A stretch of DNA of 64,000 bases from Trifolium pratense (GCF_020283565.1 NC_060065.1:31422409-31486408), one strand, 5' to 3'; shown: positions 39,331 to 57,148, counted from the stretch's first letter. Notes: generated from the letters alone by a model not told the origin. Made by a program: numbers and translations.

Positions 39331-39392
<62 letters not shown>
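39331..39392. repeat. (TA)n microsatellite
   Basis: About 62 bp of AT dinucleotides in the second half of the Helitron region. Confidence 0.95.
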
Positions 39393-39395
<3 letters not shown>

Positions 39396-39716
39396 TCCAA
39401 TTAAGAATCAAATACACAATGTATGCGTATGACCACAAACCGTTCTCATAGTGACATTTTATGGATTACCAACTTATTTTGGTAGATGCAATAAGATCCA
39501 TTGTAATCTTTTCGAAATGCATAAACACATCTTTAATATTTATCTTATATTTACATAACTTTTTTTTTATTATTATTATTATTTTATTGTTGTTGATGTT
39601 ATTATTATAATTTTCATAATAATACTTATTGTTTCAATTTATTATACGAATGATTTTTCAACATTATAATATAAAATACCGCATAACATCCGTGCATCGC
39701 ACGGGTGTGGGACTAG

Positions 39717-40049
39717 TCTGCTATAGTCTTAATTATCAAATGAATTGTGATTTTGAACTTTACCATTTAAATTTATTAGAGGGTGATAAAGTCACGACCC
39801 TCCTTTCCCCAATTTTTTTTATAGATGAAATTATAAAATCATTATAAACTCACATACGTATGTGAGAGATTCGAAGTTCGAATTCTAAACATGACGTCTG
39901 ATCTTATAATTTCAACTTTTTTTAATCAGTTGAATTAGAATTCATGGATCTCCAAATATGCTTTCTAGCTAAAAAAATTAAATCCCTCAAAAAATTAAAC
40001 AAAATATATCAAGTAGCACGATACCTAAACAACCTATAAAATTTATCTA
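39717..40049. other. Spacer with a probable SINE relic
   Basis: gggtgataaagtc..gacc at 39781 and aaatatgctttctagctaaaa near 39954 are adjacent in the paralogous site at 49131-49185. Here they are separated by about 140 bp (39810-39945) that include gaagttcgaattc, a box B-like word. An insertion at this site is likely. Confidence 0.5.
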
Positions 40050-40850
40050 CTAAAGATTAAAGTAACAACTAAAGTCCGTTTTATTAATCTTCAACCACTG
40101 CGATGCAATAATTTCAACCTGTTATCTACCAATTGCTCGAATGTTTCCACCTTATTTTCAAACAAGTTGTTGTTCCTTATCTTTCATATTTACCAACAAG
40201 TTAATCATAGAACCTTTAAACCCTTACTAATATCTTTGCTAAATGAATGAGAGTCGTCAAATTGAATAGCACGAGCCTTAACCAAACAAGGATATATCGC
40301 ATTCCACAAATACCAAAATATTCGCAATCAATAAGCAAATTATTTCATCACTACCACGTACTACCACTTGTCTATAACAAAGAATTCATGTTTAATATGT
40401 CGCACCGATACAGATTATCCTTTGATGAAAATTTATTGTCGATAAGTCTCCAGACGAAGAAAGAAACATTCAAAGGAACAAACTTATTCCATATAATATC
40501 TTTGTGCACCAAGATAGTCTCCTGAGTGACGTGAGTTAAGAAGCAATAAACTCCTATCGCTGAATAGACTTCAATCGAGAATAAACGGTCATTTTAGTCC
40601 CTGAAAATGTCGCTCACTGTCTCCTAAGGTTCATTTCTAAGTATCATAATCATCAACCTGCAAAAATACGATTTTCCAACAAAGTACGTACAACACTCAT
40701 GAACTTTTTTTCAAAGCCAAACAATTGTCGGTGCCATCTGATCAACCCAACCTATGCATCTCAGCCAATGATATTGTTACTAAATGAAAATAATTCAAAT
40801 GACGTCTAAATCTAGAACAATACCACAATACACAAGATGGGCTTTAAGCT
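40050..40850 (-). pseudogene. Decayed LINE relic (zf-RVT domain)
   Basis: On the minus strand, pieces in changing frames read like the zinc-binding domain of plant LINEs: VPLNVSFFVWRLIDNKFSSK, DNLYRCDIL, then text like ILVWLRLVLFNL. Upstream pieces correspond to the ...YSVR..YCFLT segment. Many stops and frame changes show old age. No poly(A) tail or target duplication was found. Identified by eye only. Confidence 0.6.
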
Positions 40851-41816
40851 CCTTTGATTTTAAAATGTATTTTGAATTAGTTAATTTAGTTCTTAAAAAT
40901 ATATTTTATGGTGATTAATTTTGTCTATAAAATTACATTCAAACGAGACATTTAAGATATTTTTTAATTTTGATATATTTAAATATTATAATGACAGTGT
41001 CTCACACATTTAAAAATCAAAATTATTGTTTATCCATGCTATTTGGATGGTGGTGACAATATAAAATTCGAGATCAACTTTATTATTCATTTCATTAATA
41101 TATTTTTTCATCTTATCATCAAATTAATCTTATAATTCTCGATAAAAATATTGTGCATGATGTCGCATTCATTGACTCTGTTTTATTTTTATTTTTTATG
41201 AATTTTTGCAATATTTATTTTAATATTCATCCTTTTTTAATGTTTTTGGGTTAAAGAAGCCATACGCCAATTGTAATTGGGTTTATCATATTCATATTAT
41301 AAGAAGGAGCACAAAATAGGGTGTCAACAAGGCTATTTTAATTTCTTTTAATATTGATAGTATTAATAGGTGGCAAACTGATCTAAAGGTAGACTTAAAA
41401 AAATAAATTATAGTTAAAAATACTTTTGTTTTCTCTTGATAGTGAAGTTGTTGAAATATTTTAGCACCTAATTAAAGGATTATTTTATTTAATGTGGAAT
41501 TTCTGTTGGCAACACACTCTCCCTAATATCCCTTGAAATAGTCTTTTAGTAGTTGAGTTGATTTTGAGGTATAGTATAATTGAGTTGTTATTTAAGTAAC
41601 ATTTGCATTAGATATTTTTTATTGAACAACATTTGCATTAGATATTGTAACACAAAAAGTGGGTATTATTAAGAACATTACATGAAAGAAGATTATCTTA
41701 CACACATAAAGCACAAAACACACAACAAACAACTCTTGGCACGAATGTACCAAGCTATCACTTCTTTATTAGTGATTTCCAATCACCATATTTCAACTAA
41801 AGTAACCAACATTCAT
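40851..41816. other. Downstream region of gene D
   Basis: No gene. 41230-41430 parallels 61150-61458 behind the broken copy F. 41640-41816 is the 3' region of gene D and is nearly the same as 51930-52096 behind gene E. Confidence 0.7.
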
Positions 41817-44918
<3,102 letters not shown>

Positions 44919-44961
44919 TTTTACTCCTTACTATATGTGATTAGGCATACAATGTGCCTTT

Positions 44962-44969
44962 ATTTATAG
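44962..44969 (-). promoter_or_regulatory. Probable TATA box of gene D
   Basis: The minus strand reads CCTATAAATAAAGGCACATT about 45 bp before the ATG at 44918. The same 18-20 bp core precedes genes E and F. Confidence 0.75.
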
Positions 44970-45535
44970 GACTATGGTCGGCATGTGGTTGCCATGAATG
45001 ACATTTGATTAAGAATATAATATCAATATATTTAAGGTACACTTGTAAATTAAAATCATGTTCTTTAATCTACTACTATCAAGTCTTCAAAAAATTAATA
45101 AACAAATCATTCCTAAATGAAATAATTCTTGTTCAGATTTTATTTACCTCTTGATTGAGTTTCAGATTACTAGAAAATATTTTTAGAAATCGAAAAATTA
45201 ACACCAAAATAAATAAATCATAATATTTTCTTATATTAATTATATTTGGTATCTTTAGAGGGAATAGAGTATATATATACTATGTTAATCTATTCCCCTT
45301 GCCTCCATAATTATAATAGAGTACATACTCTGTCTTCTATAAAAAAAGACTATACTCTCTCATTCTCATATTAATTATATTTGGTATCTTTAGAATAGAA
45401 TAAACTATCAAATTGATGTTTAATTTAATTGGTAGGATGTTCTTAAATAGATCCCGAACATTATGAATATTTTAAAAAGGATGTTCTAAGAATATGTTAA
45501 GAATTAAGTTGATAGTAAGTTAATTTAAAAATAGG
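44970..45535. other. Upstream region of gene D
   Basis: AT-rich. The word attaattatatttggtatct occurs twice (45234 and 45383), flanking about 125 bp. No gene is seen. Confidence 0.45.
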
Positions 45536-46547
45536 TCACAGTTGAAAATGAACCGAGTCAACTCGAACAAAGTTTGAGACTCGATTCGATAATTGATTCG
45601 TTGAATTTGTTTCATGAATCAAATGAGCCGAACTCGAGGTGAAAATTAAGTTAACTAAATGACTTGAACTTGAGCTATATATAGTTCAGCTCTTTAAATT
45701 AATACTCGGTAAATTAATAAACTCTCTAAAATAATAATTTTGTCCAGTCCCGACTTGGGCCAATGTAAAAAATTGAAAAACTTAATAAAATAATAAGATA
45801 ATAATTTTTCGGGAAATCCCCTTTATAATTTTCGATCCCAAGAAAATCATAAATTAATAATTCATAGAAATTGAAAAAAATATATTGAACACATTTGTTC
45901 CTCTTGTTTACATTTACCGTACTTCAAAAGTCATTATTGATTTCCAATGCATAGGAACACGGTAGTTACTAATTTACGTTGAGTCCCAAGGTTCGCTGTA
46001 ACGTAATTCTAAGAGACATAGACTAATTTGCCTTTTTGTTTGGTATGTAAAGTATAATTACTTAAAAACTCTTTAAATTAATAATTATTAATTTATCGAT
46101 AAATTAATAACTCTCTAAATTAATAAATTTCTCTGATCCTGACATTATTAATTTAAAGAGTTTCTACTGTAATACTTTAAAAAACTAAGACAAACACCTA
46201 ACAATTATAAGATAAATGAGTAACATTAAAATTGATAAACAACGTCATGTCATGTATAACGATGTAGTTTTTACAAATTTGAAAAATAAATAGTCTTAGT
46301 GTAGTGTATATAAAAAAATGGAGAATAAATAGAAGGAAAAAAATCATGTTGAACTCTTGAGTTGAATTTCAGGTTGAAAACAAACTGAATCTCACGAGGA
46401 GAACCAAACTGATCGTGAACTCTAAACGATCCTAAATCGAGCTGAAACAAGAGTTTGTGTCAAACTCGAGCTGAGTTTTGAGTCAAACCAATTCTTATCA
46501 AGATAAGTCGGACTCAGAAAGGTTCGACTCAACTCTTTTTCAATCCT
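45536..46547. mobile_element. hAT-like element with another element nested in it
   Basis: The ends TCACAGTTGAAAATGAACCG and, reversed, AGGATTGAAAAAGAGTTGAG are imperfect inverted repeats, continued by CGAGTCAACTCGAAC-type text on both sides. The flanks AAAATAGG and AAAATAAA agree at 6 of 8 positions. The middle is interrupted by the element at 45681-46171. Old and non-coding. Confidence 0.6.
45681..46171. mobile_element. Nested non-autonomous element with CTCTTTAAATTAAT ends
   Basis: The left end CAGCTCTTTAAATTAAT and the reversed right end ACAGTAGAAACTCTTTAAAT, with further AAATTAATAA..CTCTCTAAA words on both sides, form inverted repeats. It lies inside the hAT-like element, so it arrived later. 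I could not define the target duplication. Confidence 0.55.
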
Positions 46548-49500
46548 AAAATAAATATTAAATTTATAGTAAGAATCTAAATACAAAGACTAACTTAATA
46601 TATTAATAAAATTAAAAATATTTTTGAAATATTCATAAAATCAAATACTGTTTTAGAGTACTTTACAAAGTTAGGATTAAAATATTTTATGATGAAGCGT
46701 ATACACTTTAGCACATTTGAAAAGGAAGGATTAACTTAATGTAGTTGTTATTTTTGTAATTATATTATCGAAAACATAAAATTTAGTCTATGTATAGATT
46801 TTGTTTATATTCTACAAATGGTACGTGTTGCATTAAAATATACTATATAGTCGTTTTTTTTTTTTTTGACTAAATACTATATAGTCGTGTTAGTCTATGT
46901 ATAGATGCATTTTTAATTTTTCCCCTCACTCATTTTTTGTTTATTTTTAGCATTGGCTTTTCTCTCTTTGTCATATCTATGCATTGTTAATTTATTCAAC
47001 TGGGCCTAATTTTTGGTACAGCCTCCAAACATGTTTTATCTATTAAGACACATCGTACTAAGTGTGTTTTATCTATTCTTAAAACATGTTTAGCTTTTAA
47101 CTTTTAAATTTATGTTTGTTGTGAGTAACCCATGCCTAAAATATGCTTTACATCAAGTAATATTTTTTGTAATAAAATTATTTGCTTAATTGAAACATAG
47201 TTAGTTAGTATGTTTGCTATTTGTTGGTATAAGTTTGTTACCTCACTTGAGAAAGAAACAATAACAGTTAGTTGCAATCAATAAAAGAAAAAAATTAGTA
47301 ATTTCAACAAATATGAGATATTAATGTACTTTTCACTACACTACCACAAATAAAAAGTGAATACTTATTACTTTGAGAATGATTTTAACAAAGCATTTGG
47401 TTCAAGTGGTTATAATAAACTTCCTCTAGGATAAATTGTTCGGAGAACTCGAATTCGATTCATGTTATATGAACAATTATTAGTCAGATTTTACTTAACT
47501 TACGGATGAATTTTGAATTGCTAACCAAAGTATTAAAGACAAAAAAAACGTAATATTACATATTGAAAATGGTACTAGCTATTCATTTTTGAAGAAATCT
47601 ATGTTATAGTGACATTTATTTTGGCCTTCCTTTTATAGTATGGGCTGCTTATCTTCTTTTTTGCTATTAATTGTTCAATCGTTTGCAACCATCCTTGTCA
47701 CCATTAAAGATTAGGTATAGTCTTCTAAACAAAGTCAAGTTAAGCATATCTTGGTGATATAACCATCTAACAAATCATATATCGATGAATTAACCATCCA
47801 ATCAAAATAAAACAAGTGGGGAGGGTGGGTGGTAAAATAGGTGAGTCACTTGCTAAAGTATAGGACAAATTGAGATTTTGAACTCATCATCAAAATTGAT
47901 TTATTGTGTTTAATTTGAAACACTTATAGTTTATTGGTTAGGGATGTTAATGGTTAGGGTAGTATAGTATATTGATAGCGTATAATGACACTAATCTTTA
48001 TATTTACGGTTTAAAAAAAAAATTATCTAAATTTATATATGTGTGGTTAACAACTTTAAGTTTATATTATGCTCATATTCGTTATCTACATTTTAACTAT
48101 AGAAAAAAATTTCGTTTGTGGTTATTTATCTTATTTTCTGTAGCAGTTTAGTCTTTCTTTTTTTTCGTTTGAGTAATTTATCTTTTTAATTTGCTCAATA
48201 ATTTATTTTTCTAGTTTTTGTACAAAAACATTTTATATTAATTACAATTCAAATGTTATGCTAATTCAAATAATATTAGACAATATTCTATTGCTTGCGT
48301 ATTTGTATAATTTTTGTTATGAAATATAGTGTTGGTTAGTACTCTTTGATAAGTCCTTTCACGAGTGGGGCATCACCTATTTTATGCTGGAACTGGTAGA
48401 GTTTGTTTGGGTGTCATGTTGGGTGTCGATTGGTCAGGGAAATTAGAGGTCATCTTGTTGCTTTGTCCTACTTGTGATTGTTCCTTGCCTCTCTCTTTCT
48501 GATGAATGTTCTTTCTCGTGGTGGTGCTTTTTAAGGATTCTAATTTTTTTGGTGGTGTGTCTCATTGTTTCCTTGTATCGTTTTTTCGTTTGTTTTCCTT
48601 TGAGAATGTTAGGTTTGGGTGGAGTGTACTACTGATACCTCTTGATTTTATGAACTTTCTCTTGTATTTTTCTCGTTATTATATTTATAAATATATTTTA
48701 TTTGCCAAAAAAAAAGTACTCTTTGATAAGTTTCTTTATGTTACATCCTAATTTTTCAATAAAAAGGAAATGAAATGCAACTCAACAATGTAGAAAGAAC
48801 CCGGCAAATTGAAGAAAAAACTTCATAACTTCATTGCAATGTAGATGAAAACAATAGAAACTAGAGCACTATATTTTTTTACATTTTTATTTACCCGTGT
48901 GTGCCAAAACATTACTAGATAATAGTGTGATGATATTTTATATAATTATATGTATAAATTAATCAAATATAAATTAGGTTAGTTTAATTTAATGTAATTT
49001 ATTATTTAAAAAAATATTTGTAATTAAATATATATTTTTAATATGCGAGTTATTAAAAAAAAAATATCATAGGTATTTTTTACATCATACCCATCAAATA
49101 TGAGTTCAATTATAGTCTACACTTGAAGTGGGTGATAAAGTCTTGACCCCCACCTCCCAAAATATGCTTTGCTAGCTAAAAGACATGCTACTATTTTCTC
49201 TTTTCTACGAAAGTACATATTATATTTTTATTTTAATTGATATGTTCCAAAAGTTTAAAGATTTGTTACATTTTTATAAGAAACTAGAAAGAAAGAAAAA
49301 ACTAAACTAAGAAGAAAAACTATTAACAAAAAAAGAAGGTTATTCTTATTACGACATTTCTAAGAAGATCACAAACACCTTGTGGAGGAAAAAAATTACT
49401 TACATTGTTAATACTTCGGTATCAATTATAAAAAAAAATTAAAAAAACCTTTTTATTATAATTTTTTTTCATTTATATGAAAAATGAATTTCTTCTTATA

Positions 49501-49716
49501 TCAAAAGGCTGAAGGGATAAATAATCATTAAATCGTGCAATTGTTTGAGTATATAATTTATACGTTGATATTTAAGAGTATTACACATTCAAGTTCTATG
49601 ATGTGAAATCTATTTTGAATTCTAGAGAACTCTTTTTTTGAAAGGGGATTCTAGAAAACTTTAAACATGTTTTTACTAAGATAGTTAGGTTTTCTTAAGT
49701 TGTTTACATTGTTTCA
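46548..49716. other. Spacer with duplicated blocks, no gene
   Basis: 46730-47030 parallels 57300-57620 (ggtacagcctcc, cattggcttttctctctt). 47630-47880 parallels 37190-37440. Near 47391-47520 a tRNA-like word pair (caagtggttataa, gaattcgattc) may be a SINE relic. The open frame at 48506-48751 has a hydrophobic Phe-rich translation but no known motif; I do not call it a gene. Confidence 0.55.
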
Positions 49717-49732
49717 GATATTAATGTTCCTT

Positions 49733-50779
49733 ATTGTGGTGACGCGATATAATGAAGATTGGGGGAGTTGTGAATGGAGATTGGTTAAAAAAAAAACGTG
49801 AGCAATGTGTTGGGTGATGGTCTTTCTTTGAGATTTTGGCATGATGTTTGGTTGGGACCAGTTTGTTTTAAGAGTTTATTCCTTATTTTGTTCAATAAAG
49901 CTTTGTATCCAAATATAGTGGTAGGTGCTAGTGGTATGTGGCAAGATCACACTTGAGTGTGGAAGATGGAATGGAGTTCGGTCTTATCTACAGCTGAGCA
50001 GGAATTAGCGCAAGAGTTAGACACTTTGTTGACAGGATTTTTCCCTTACCCGAATGACAAAGATAGCGTTAGATGGAACATACATCAAACCGGCCAGTTC
50101 TCGGTCCATTCGACGTATGTGTTCTTACTATCTCGTGTTGTTACTTTGGCAATTGAAAAGAACGAGGTGGAAGCTTTGAATCAATTTTGGACAAATGACA
50201 TGTCATCTAAAGTGAGTATATTTGGATGGAGATTATTATTATCTAGACTACCAACTCGTATGGCGTTGGCGAAAAAAGGTGTTATTGTTAATCCGCGTGA
50301 GTTGTGTTGTGCTTTTTGTTTCAGAGAAGAGGAAGATATTGACCATGTGTTTTTCAATTGTTCTTTTTCGCAATAAATTTGGAAGAGAATTTTCGTCTGG
50401 CTGAATGTGGATTTTATCCCCTTTGAAGTTTGTTGGAAGCACTTTATCTCCTTTGGTGCTTTGGTGAAGAATAAGTCATATGCAAAAGCTCGACATGTAA
50501 TTTGACTGGCAACCACATGAAGTTTGTGGCGAGCCCGTAATAATATAATGTTTAGAGGAGATGTCATTAACTTGCAATCATTAGTGGATCAAATTATTTA
50601 TATCTCCTGGTTTTGGTTTGTTGGGAGAATAGCTTCTAAGTCTTCTCTTGTATTTTCAGATTGGTGTAAAGATCTATTATCTTGCATTTTTAGCATCTAA
50701 TGGCTTCTTTTAGAATTGTAAGGGTTGGGTACCCCTTGTACTCCTTATAATTCATTCTTTGCTTATATAAAGAAAAAAA
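49733..50779 (+). mobile_element. 5'-truncated L1-like LINE with target duplication
   Basis: A 16 bp direct repeat, GATATTAATGTTCCTT, lies at 49717-49732 and 50780-50795. The coding relic includes RWNIHQTGQFSV near 50080 and the zf-RVT domain (VSIFGWRLLLSRLPTRMALA, CAFCFREEEDIDHVFFNCSF) in the frame 49957-50376. It continues after a stop with SLWRARNNIMFRGD. The end, GGGTACCCCTTGTACTCC..TTTGCTTATATAAAG plus an A run, matches the tails at 3276-3630 and 62120-62199, so the three come from one LINE family. Dead copy of 1047 bp. Confidence 0.92.
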
Positions 50780-50795
50780 GATATTAATGTTCCTT

Positions 50796-51385
50796 GTGAT
50801 TCTCCCGCGCCAATGAAAAGTCAGACAAGGTCTAAAATTGAAAATTATGTTATTTTAAAATTGTTGATCATTCCAGTGATAGAACTAGAATTATCTCAAT
50901 AAAAAATATGTTTCAAGTTCTAGATGTTGAACATATAAAAATATGATATTTCAGATATGTATAAGACTGGAACAATATTTAGCTAGAGACCGACTCAATG
51001 TTGGTGCCGCTAGCTTTCAAAAACATAAACTCAAATGTTTCTTGGATTCTAAGAAATAGATGGCACAATGCGAAAATGATTGATTCTCTCGCTAATTTTG
51101 GCTGTTCTATTCCCACTTTAACCTCTTAGCAAGTTGTACCTATGTTTGTTAATGATAGTTTTGTCAAAAACAAGTTAGAAATTCCTAGTTTTAGATTTTG
51201 TAACTCTTGAAGGAGTTTTGGTCTATGTCCCCTCATTTTGTTTTGTTGATCCTTGCTCGTTTTCATAACATATTTTGGGTTGGTTAGCTCTCTACTACCA
51301 ACCTTCTTTTGGCTTAAAAAAAGTATAAGAGGCATTTTCATTCTAAATTTGAATGTAAAAATTATAAAATTCGAGCATGTAAAAT

Positions 51386-51429
<44 letters not shown>

Positions 51430-52096
51430 TATTGGAGGTGCTCAAATTTTAGAACTCAAGCAAAGTATTTCTTAAAATTCAGAGTATATTGTTATACCGT
51501 TTTGGAATCTGATTCCGTTTTCAAATATTTAGCATAAGCCCAAATTTTTTCAAATATTCCAACCATATATTTAGCATAAGCCCAATTGAAAGGGGGTGTT
51601 TTACGTATTGAATTTTTATTTAATGGTCTAAGTTAAAATTCATCGTCCAAAATGTTTAAACCAATTGAACTTCAACTTGCATTGCTTAGAAACTCTTTTA
51701 GTCTCACTATTTTAGTTAACCAATTACTATTTTCAATGGAACTAATTAATCACCATCCTAATTATAAATTTATACAATTTTTTGTTTCATAATTGAAATA
51801 TTTAATTATTATTTTCTACACATTTTCTATTCACTTGACCGTCTTGAATTATTCCAACCATATACCATGGCAATTTAACTCTACTTCCTATCATAGTCGA
51901 TAATAGGGAACAAATACAAACAAATTGTGATAGAAAGATTGGGTATTATTAAGAACATTACATGAAAGAAGATTATCTTACACACACAAAGCACATAACA
52001 CACAATAGCTCATGGCACAAATGTACCTAGATAGCCATCACTTCTTTATTAGTGACTTCCAATCACCATATTTCAACTAAAGTAACCAACATTCAT
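50796..52096. other. Downstream region of gene E
   Basis: No gene. (TA)n lies at 51389-51427. The word aaccatatatttagcataagcccaa type occurs twice near 51530-51585. 51930-52096 is the 3' region of gene E, nearly the same as that of gene D. Confidence 0.6.
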
Positions 52097-53991
<1,895 letters not shown>

Positions 53992-54060
53992 TTTTACCCC
54001 TTACAGAACTATATGTATGTGTTTGAAGTTGATGTGTTTTGAGAGCCAGAAATGTGCCTT

Positions 54061-54068
54061 TATTTATA
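54061..54068 (-). promoter_or_regulatory. Probable TATA box of gene E
   Basis: The minus strand reads CCTATAAATAAAGGCACATT about 70 bp before the ATG at 53991, the same core as D and F. Confidence 0.72.
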
Positions 54069-54320
54069 GGACTATGGAGGTGGCTTGTGCTTGCCATGAA
54101 AGACATTTGATGAGAATATAATATTAATATTTAAGACACACTTGTAATTTAGTAATCATTTTTGTAAATACTATATCAAGTCTTTAAAAAATAATAAATA
54201 GTATATAATATATATACACCAATTTAGGGAGACGTAAGTAAAAATTGTCACCTTGAATTTCAACACCACACACTTGTAATATACTAGTAATCTTTTTTTT
54301 TTCCTTTGAAATCTATACTA

Positions 54321-54575
54321 CTACGTCCCTAATTATAAGATCTTGTTTGACCACTGCACATACGCCAATGCACAATTTTGATCACTAATATCTTTAATGG
54401 TCTATTAGTAAAAAATATAAAAATTTAATATTTTGAAATACTCATCAAAACAAATTGAACAAGATCTTATATGCTAATATTTATATTTATATATTATTAA
54501 AAAAAAAATACGGTCAAAACAAGGAAAATAAATAGTACATGTTTGTCAAACAGGATCTTATAATTAGGGACGAAG
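54321..54575. mobile_element. Stowaway-like MITE, a diverged relative of 8589-8847
   Basis: The inverted ends contain CGTCCCTAATTATAAGATC on the left and the same word reversed on the right, with TA near both borders. The inside shares words with the 259 bp MITEs (aatatctttaat, tattttgaaatactcatc, cggtcaaaac). It is older than that pair. Exact borders are uncertain by a few bases. Confidence 0.78.
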
Positions 54576-54605
54576 GTAATATATATATTCTATTCTATAT
54601 CTATA

Positions 54606-54863
54606 TCTATACTATGTATAAAGAGGATACACGAGTTTTGGTGTGGACTTTTTATAATACCAAAAATACCCTTGATTTTTTTAGTAGCAATAAAAATCTT
54701 TTATTAACAAACTCACCATAATAAAGGCACATCTATATTCTTAGCAGTAAAAATATTTTATTAACAAACTCATCGTATATAAGATAAGGCATATCTTTTT
54801 TAATTGGACATAAGTTAGACACAGGCAAGCACGGAACGCTTCCGTGCTTGCCTGACCCGCTAG
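54606..54863 (+). mobile_element. Non-autonomous Helitron (258 bp)
   Basis: The 5' end TCTATACTATGTATAAAGAG follows an A. Near the 3' end a long perfect hairpin, AGGCAAGCACGGAA cgc TTCCGTGCTTGCCT, is followed by GACCCGCTAG and then T. All Helitron hallmarks are present and there is no coding sequence. Confidence 0.88.
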
Positions 54864-55156
54864 TAACTTTAAAAGTGATTAGGGGATATGGATTCTTTTC
54901 ATTTGAGTTTTCTAAACTCTCCTATATATTTAACCAAAAATTATTAAGAAAGAGAAAATGTTGCATGTTAAATGTATTTATGTCTGCCGTAAAGATAAAA
55001 ATATCTGAAAATTTTGTCTAAATATAAAAAATGTAAAAAGTATTGACTTTAAGAAATCTAAATTATCTGTGATTAAGATTTTAAATCATATATTGTTGTA
55101 TATGTAAAGGGCATGCATATATCTTCTTTTTTTTCTTTTTCTTTTTTTAAAAAAAA
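54864..55156. other. Short AT-rich spacer
   Basis: I see nothing in it. It ends in T-rich sequence (55120-55147) that is probably the poly(A) tail of the LINE relic that follows, on the minus strand. Confidence 0.5.
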
Positions 55157-55700
55157 GAGTTAAGTCCGAAAGAGAAATAATTACAAAGTAAACAATTTAA
55201 GGGCCGCAATCCCTAAAACACCCGCTAATAAAATATGATTAATGTCAATAGGACACATAAAAAAAGACAACCATCCGACATGCTACTCCCAATGTTTGAT
55301 TGTTGGTTGAGCATATGCGCATTGATTTGCTTCACGGTACGAATGTTTTATCATAACTTCTCAATCCAAATCAATTAAACGATGAATCTTCTAAACTAAG
55401 GATCTTTCGCTCATACTTCCACCACCATTTGAAGTAATAGCTCTCACGAATCAATATGCAGCTCTATACAATGAAAATTTAATCTTTTAGCATACTTAAA
55501 ACCTTCAAAAACTCCTCACAATTTCGCTAAATATATGCTACGTGTCCGGTACAAATACTCTGTCTAAAATGGAGTACACGTACATCATAGAACCCACATA
55601 ACCATTCACCTTCACTATCCCTAATAATATCACCACATCCAATATATCCATTATCCTGGCAGGAACCATTCGTATTCAACCTTACTTACCCATCCCACCA
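55157..55700 (-). pseudogene. Decayed LINE relic (RNase H domain)
   Basis: The minus strand near 55690-55610 reads VRLNTNGSCQDNGYIGCG and then IIRDSEGEWLCGF, the start of a plant LINE RNase H. After frame changes GVFEGFKYAKRLNFHCIEL follows, then DLDWEVMIKHSYREANQCA, the usual end of the domain. Several stops lie within. The hAT element at 55709-56281 sits right at its upstream end and may have landed in it. Confidence 0.75.
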
Positions 55701-55708
55701 GTGGCGAT

Positions 55709-56281
55709 TAGGGGTGTTCGCGGTGCGGTTTGGTTCGGTTTTGAGCATAAAAGTCATCCTAACCGCAGGATAAAATGTATGCGGTTCAGTTTGGTTCGGT
55801 TGGTTTTTAAAAAGTCATCCAAACCAAACCAAACCAATGCGGTTAGGATTCGTTCAGTTTGTGCGGTTTATCACGATATAAAAAATATGACAATATTTTT
55901 CAACTTGTTACAAAATAAACATAGGAAATTTTAATTTATTTTATTGTTTACATGATACAATATGCATATACAGAAATTGCATATACGTAGTAACTTATTC
56001 TTAATACCAACAATATAGTTCTAGATCTCGTGAAATGATATGTTTTGACGGCCTATTGTTTTATGGACTCGATTTGGGTTGATTGCTAATAGTTGATAGA
56101 GCTAAGTTAAGTATTGCGGTTTGGTTTGGTTTTGTGAAATGAAAACCGCAAACTAAACCATGCGGTTTAGAAGAAAAATGATCTGTGCGATTAAAACTAA
56201 ATGCGGTTTTTTGCGGTTTCGATTTGAATTGGTTCGGATTGCGATTTTACTTTTGAATTGGTTCAGATACGATCACCCCTA
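55709..56281. mobile_element. hAT-like non-autonomous element (573 bp)
   Basis: The ends are TAGGGGTGTTCGCGG and, reversed, TAGGGGTGATCGTATC, flanked by GTGGCGAT and ATGGCGAC (55701-55708, 56282-56289; 6 of 8 agree). It is full of GCGGTTTGGTTCGGTT-type repeats in both orientations. Non-coding. Confidence 0.8.
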
Positions 56282-56289
56282 ATGGCGAC

Positions 56290-57136
56290 TCCCAACTAAT
56301 AAAACTTTCAACCTTTCACTCTTCACTGCCAATGCATAATGCCTTGTCTGTTAAAAGATGAATTTTTTTATACAGACTCTTCAAATTATTTAGAAGTGAA
56401 TAACTTGATTGGGTTTATAATTCGGAGGATATAACAAAAACTTTTGATAATAAGGGGTTTTTGAGTCCCCTAACTAGCATTTTTGACCACATTATAAGAA
56501 CAAATTTTTCACCAATTAGTCTCCATCGAAAACTTATGAAATATTGGGTTCTCCGCTTCAAACCAAATTTTTCTTTTATATATAAGTTAAAAATCGAAAC
56601 TCTGATAATTTGTTTGATGGGTTTTAGACCATTAATATCACTTAGACTAATTCCTTTCTTTATATCCCAACTAACATTTCTAATAATCAAATATTAATGT
56701 TTGTCATTTTTAATGGTGTTCATTAATCATTACCTTTTCTAATAAAACATATATTTATCTTCTTTATATTTTTTTTTATGCATATATAAACTCATTTTGT
56801 CATTTTTTCACATATACATTAAGAAAATACAATTCTCTACCAACGACATATGGTACACATCAAAGGGAGCCCGTTGAGTATGAATTTATCATCTAATTAT
56901 GGAATGTCTTGTGTTTTTTGGACTAATAATGTCTTTGTGTTTTTTATAGTCAATGACTTGTTTTTCACTCAAAAAAAAAGGTCAATGGGGTTGTTGAACA
57001 GAACAAGGGCGTCTCAACTCTCCCGGGATTTTTTCGTAGAGTCTAAATTTCCCGGCATATACGTTGTTATTATCCTTCGATGTTTCCTTTGTCCAAAAAA
57101 AAATATAATTATCCGTTGATGTTGTAGTGGGAATAT
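56290..57136. other. Spacer, no gene supported
   Basis: Overlapping open frames on both strands at 56415-56697 have no recognisable motif. Nothing else seen. Confidence 0.4.
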
Positions 57137-57148
57137 CTTATTGAATTT

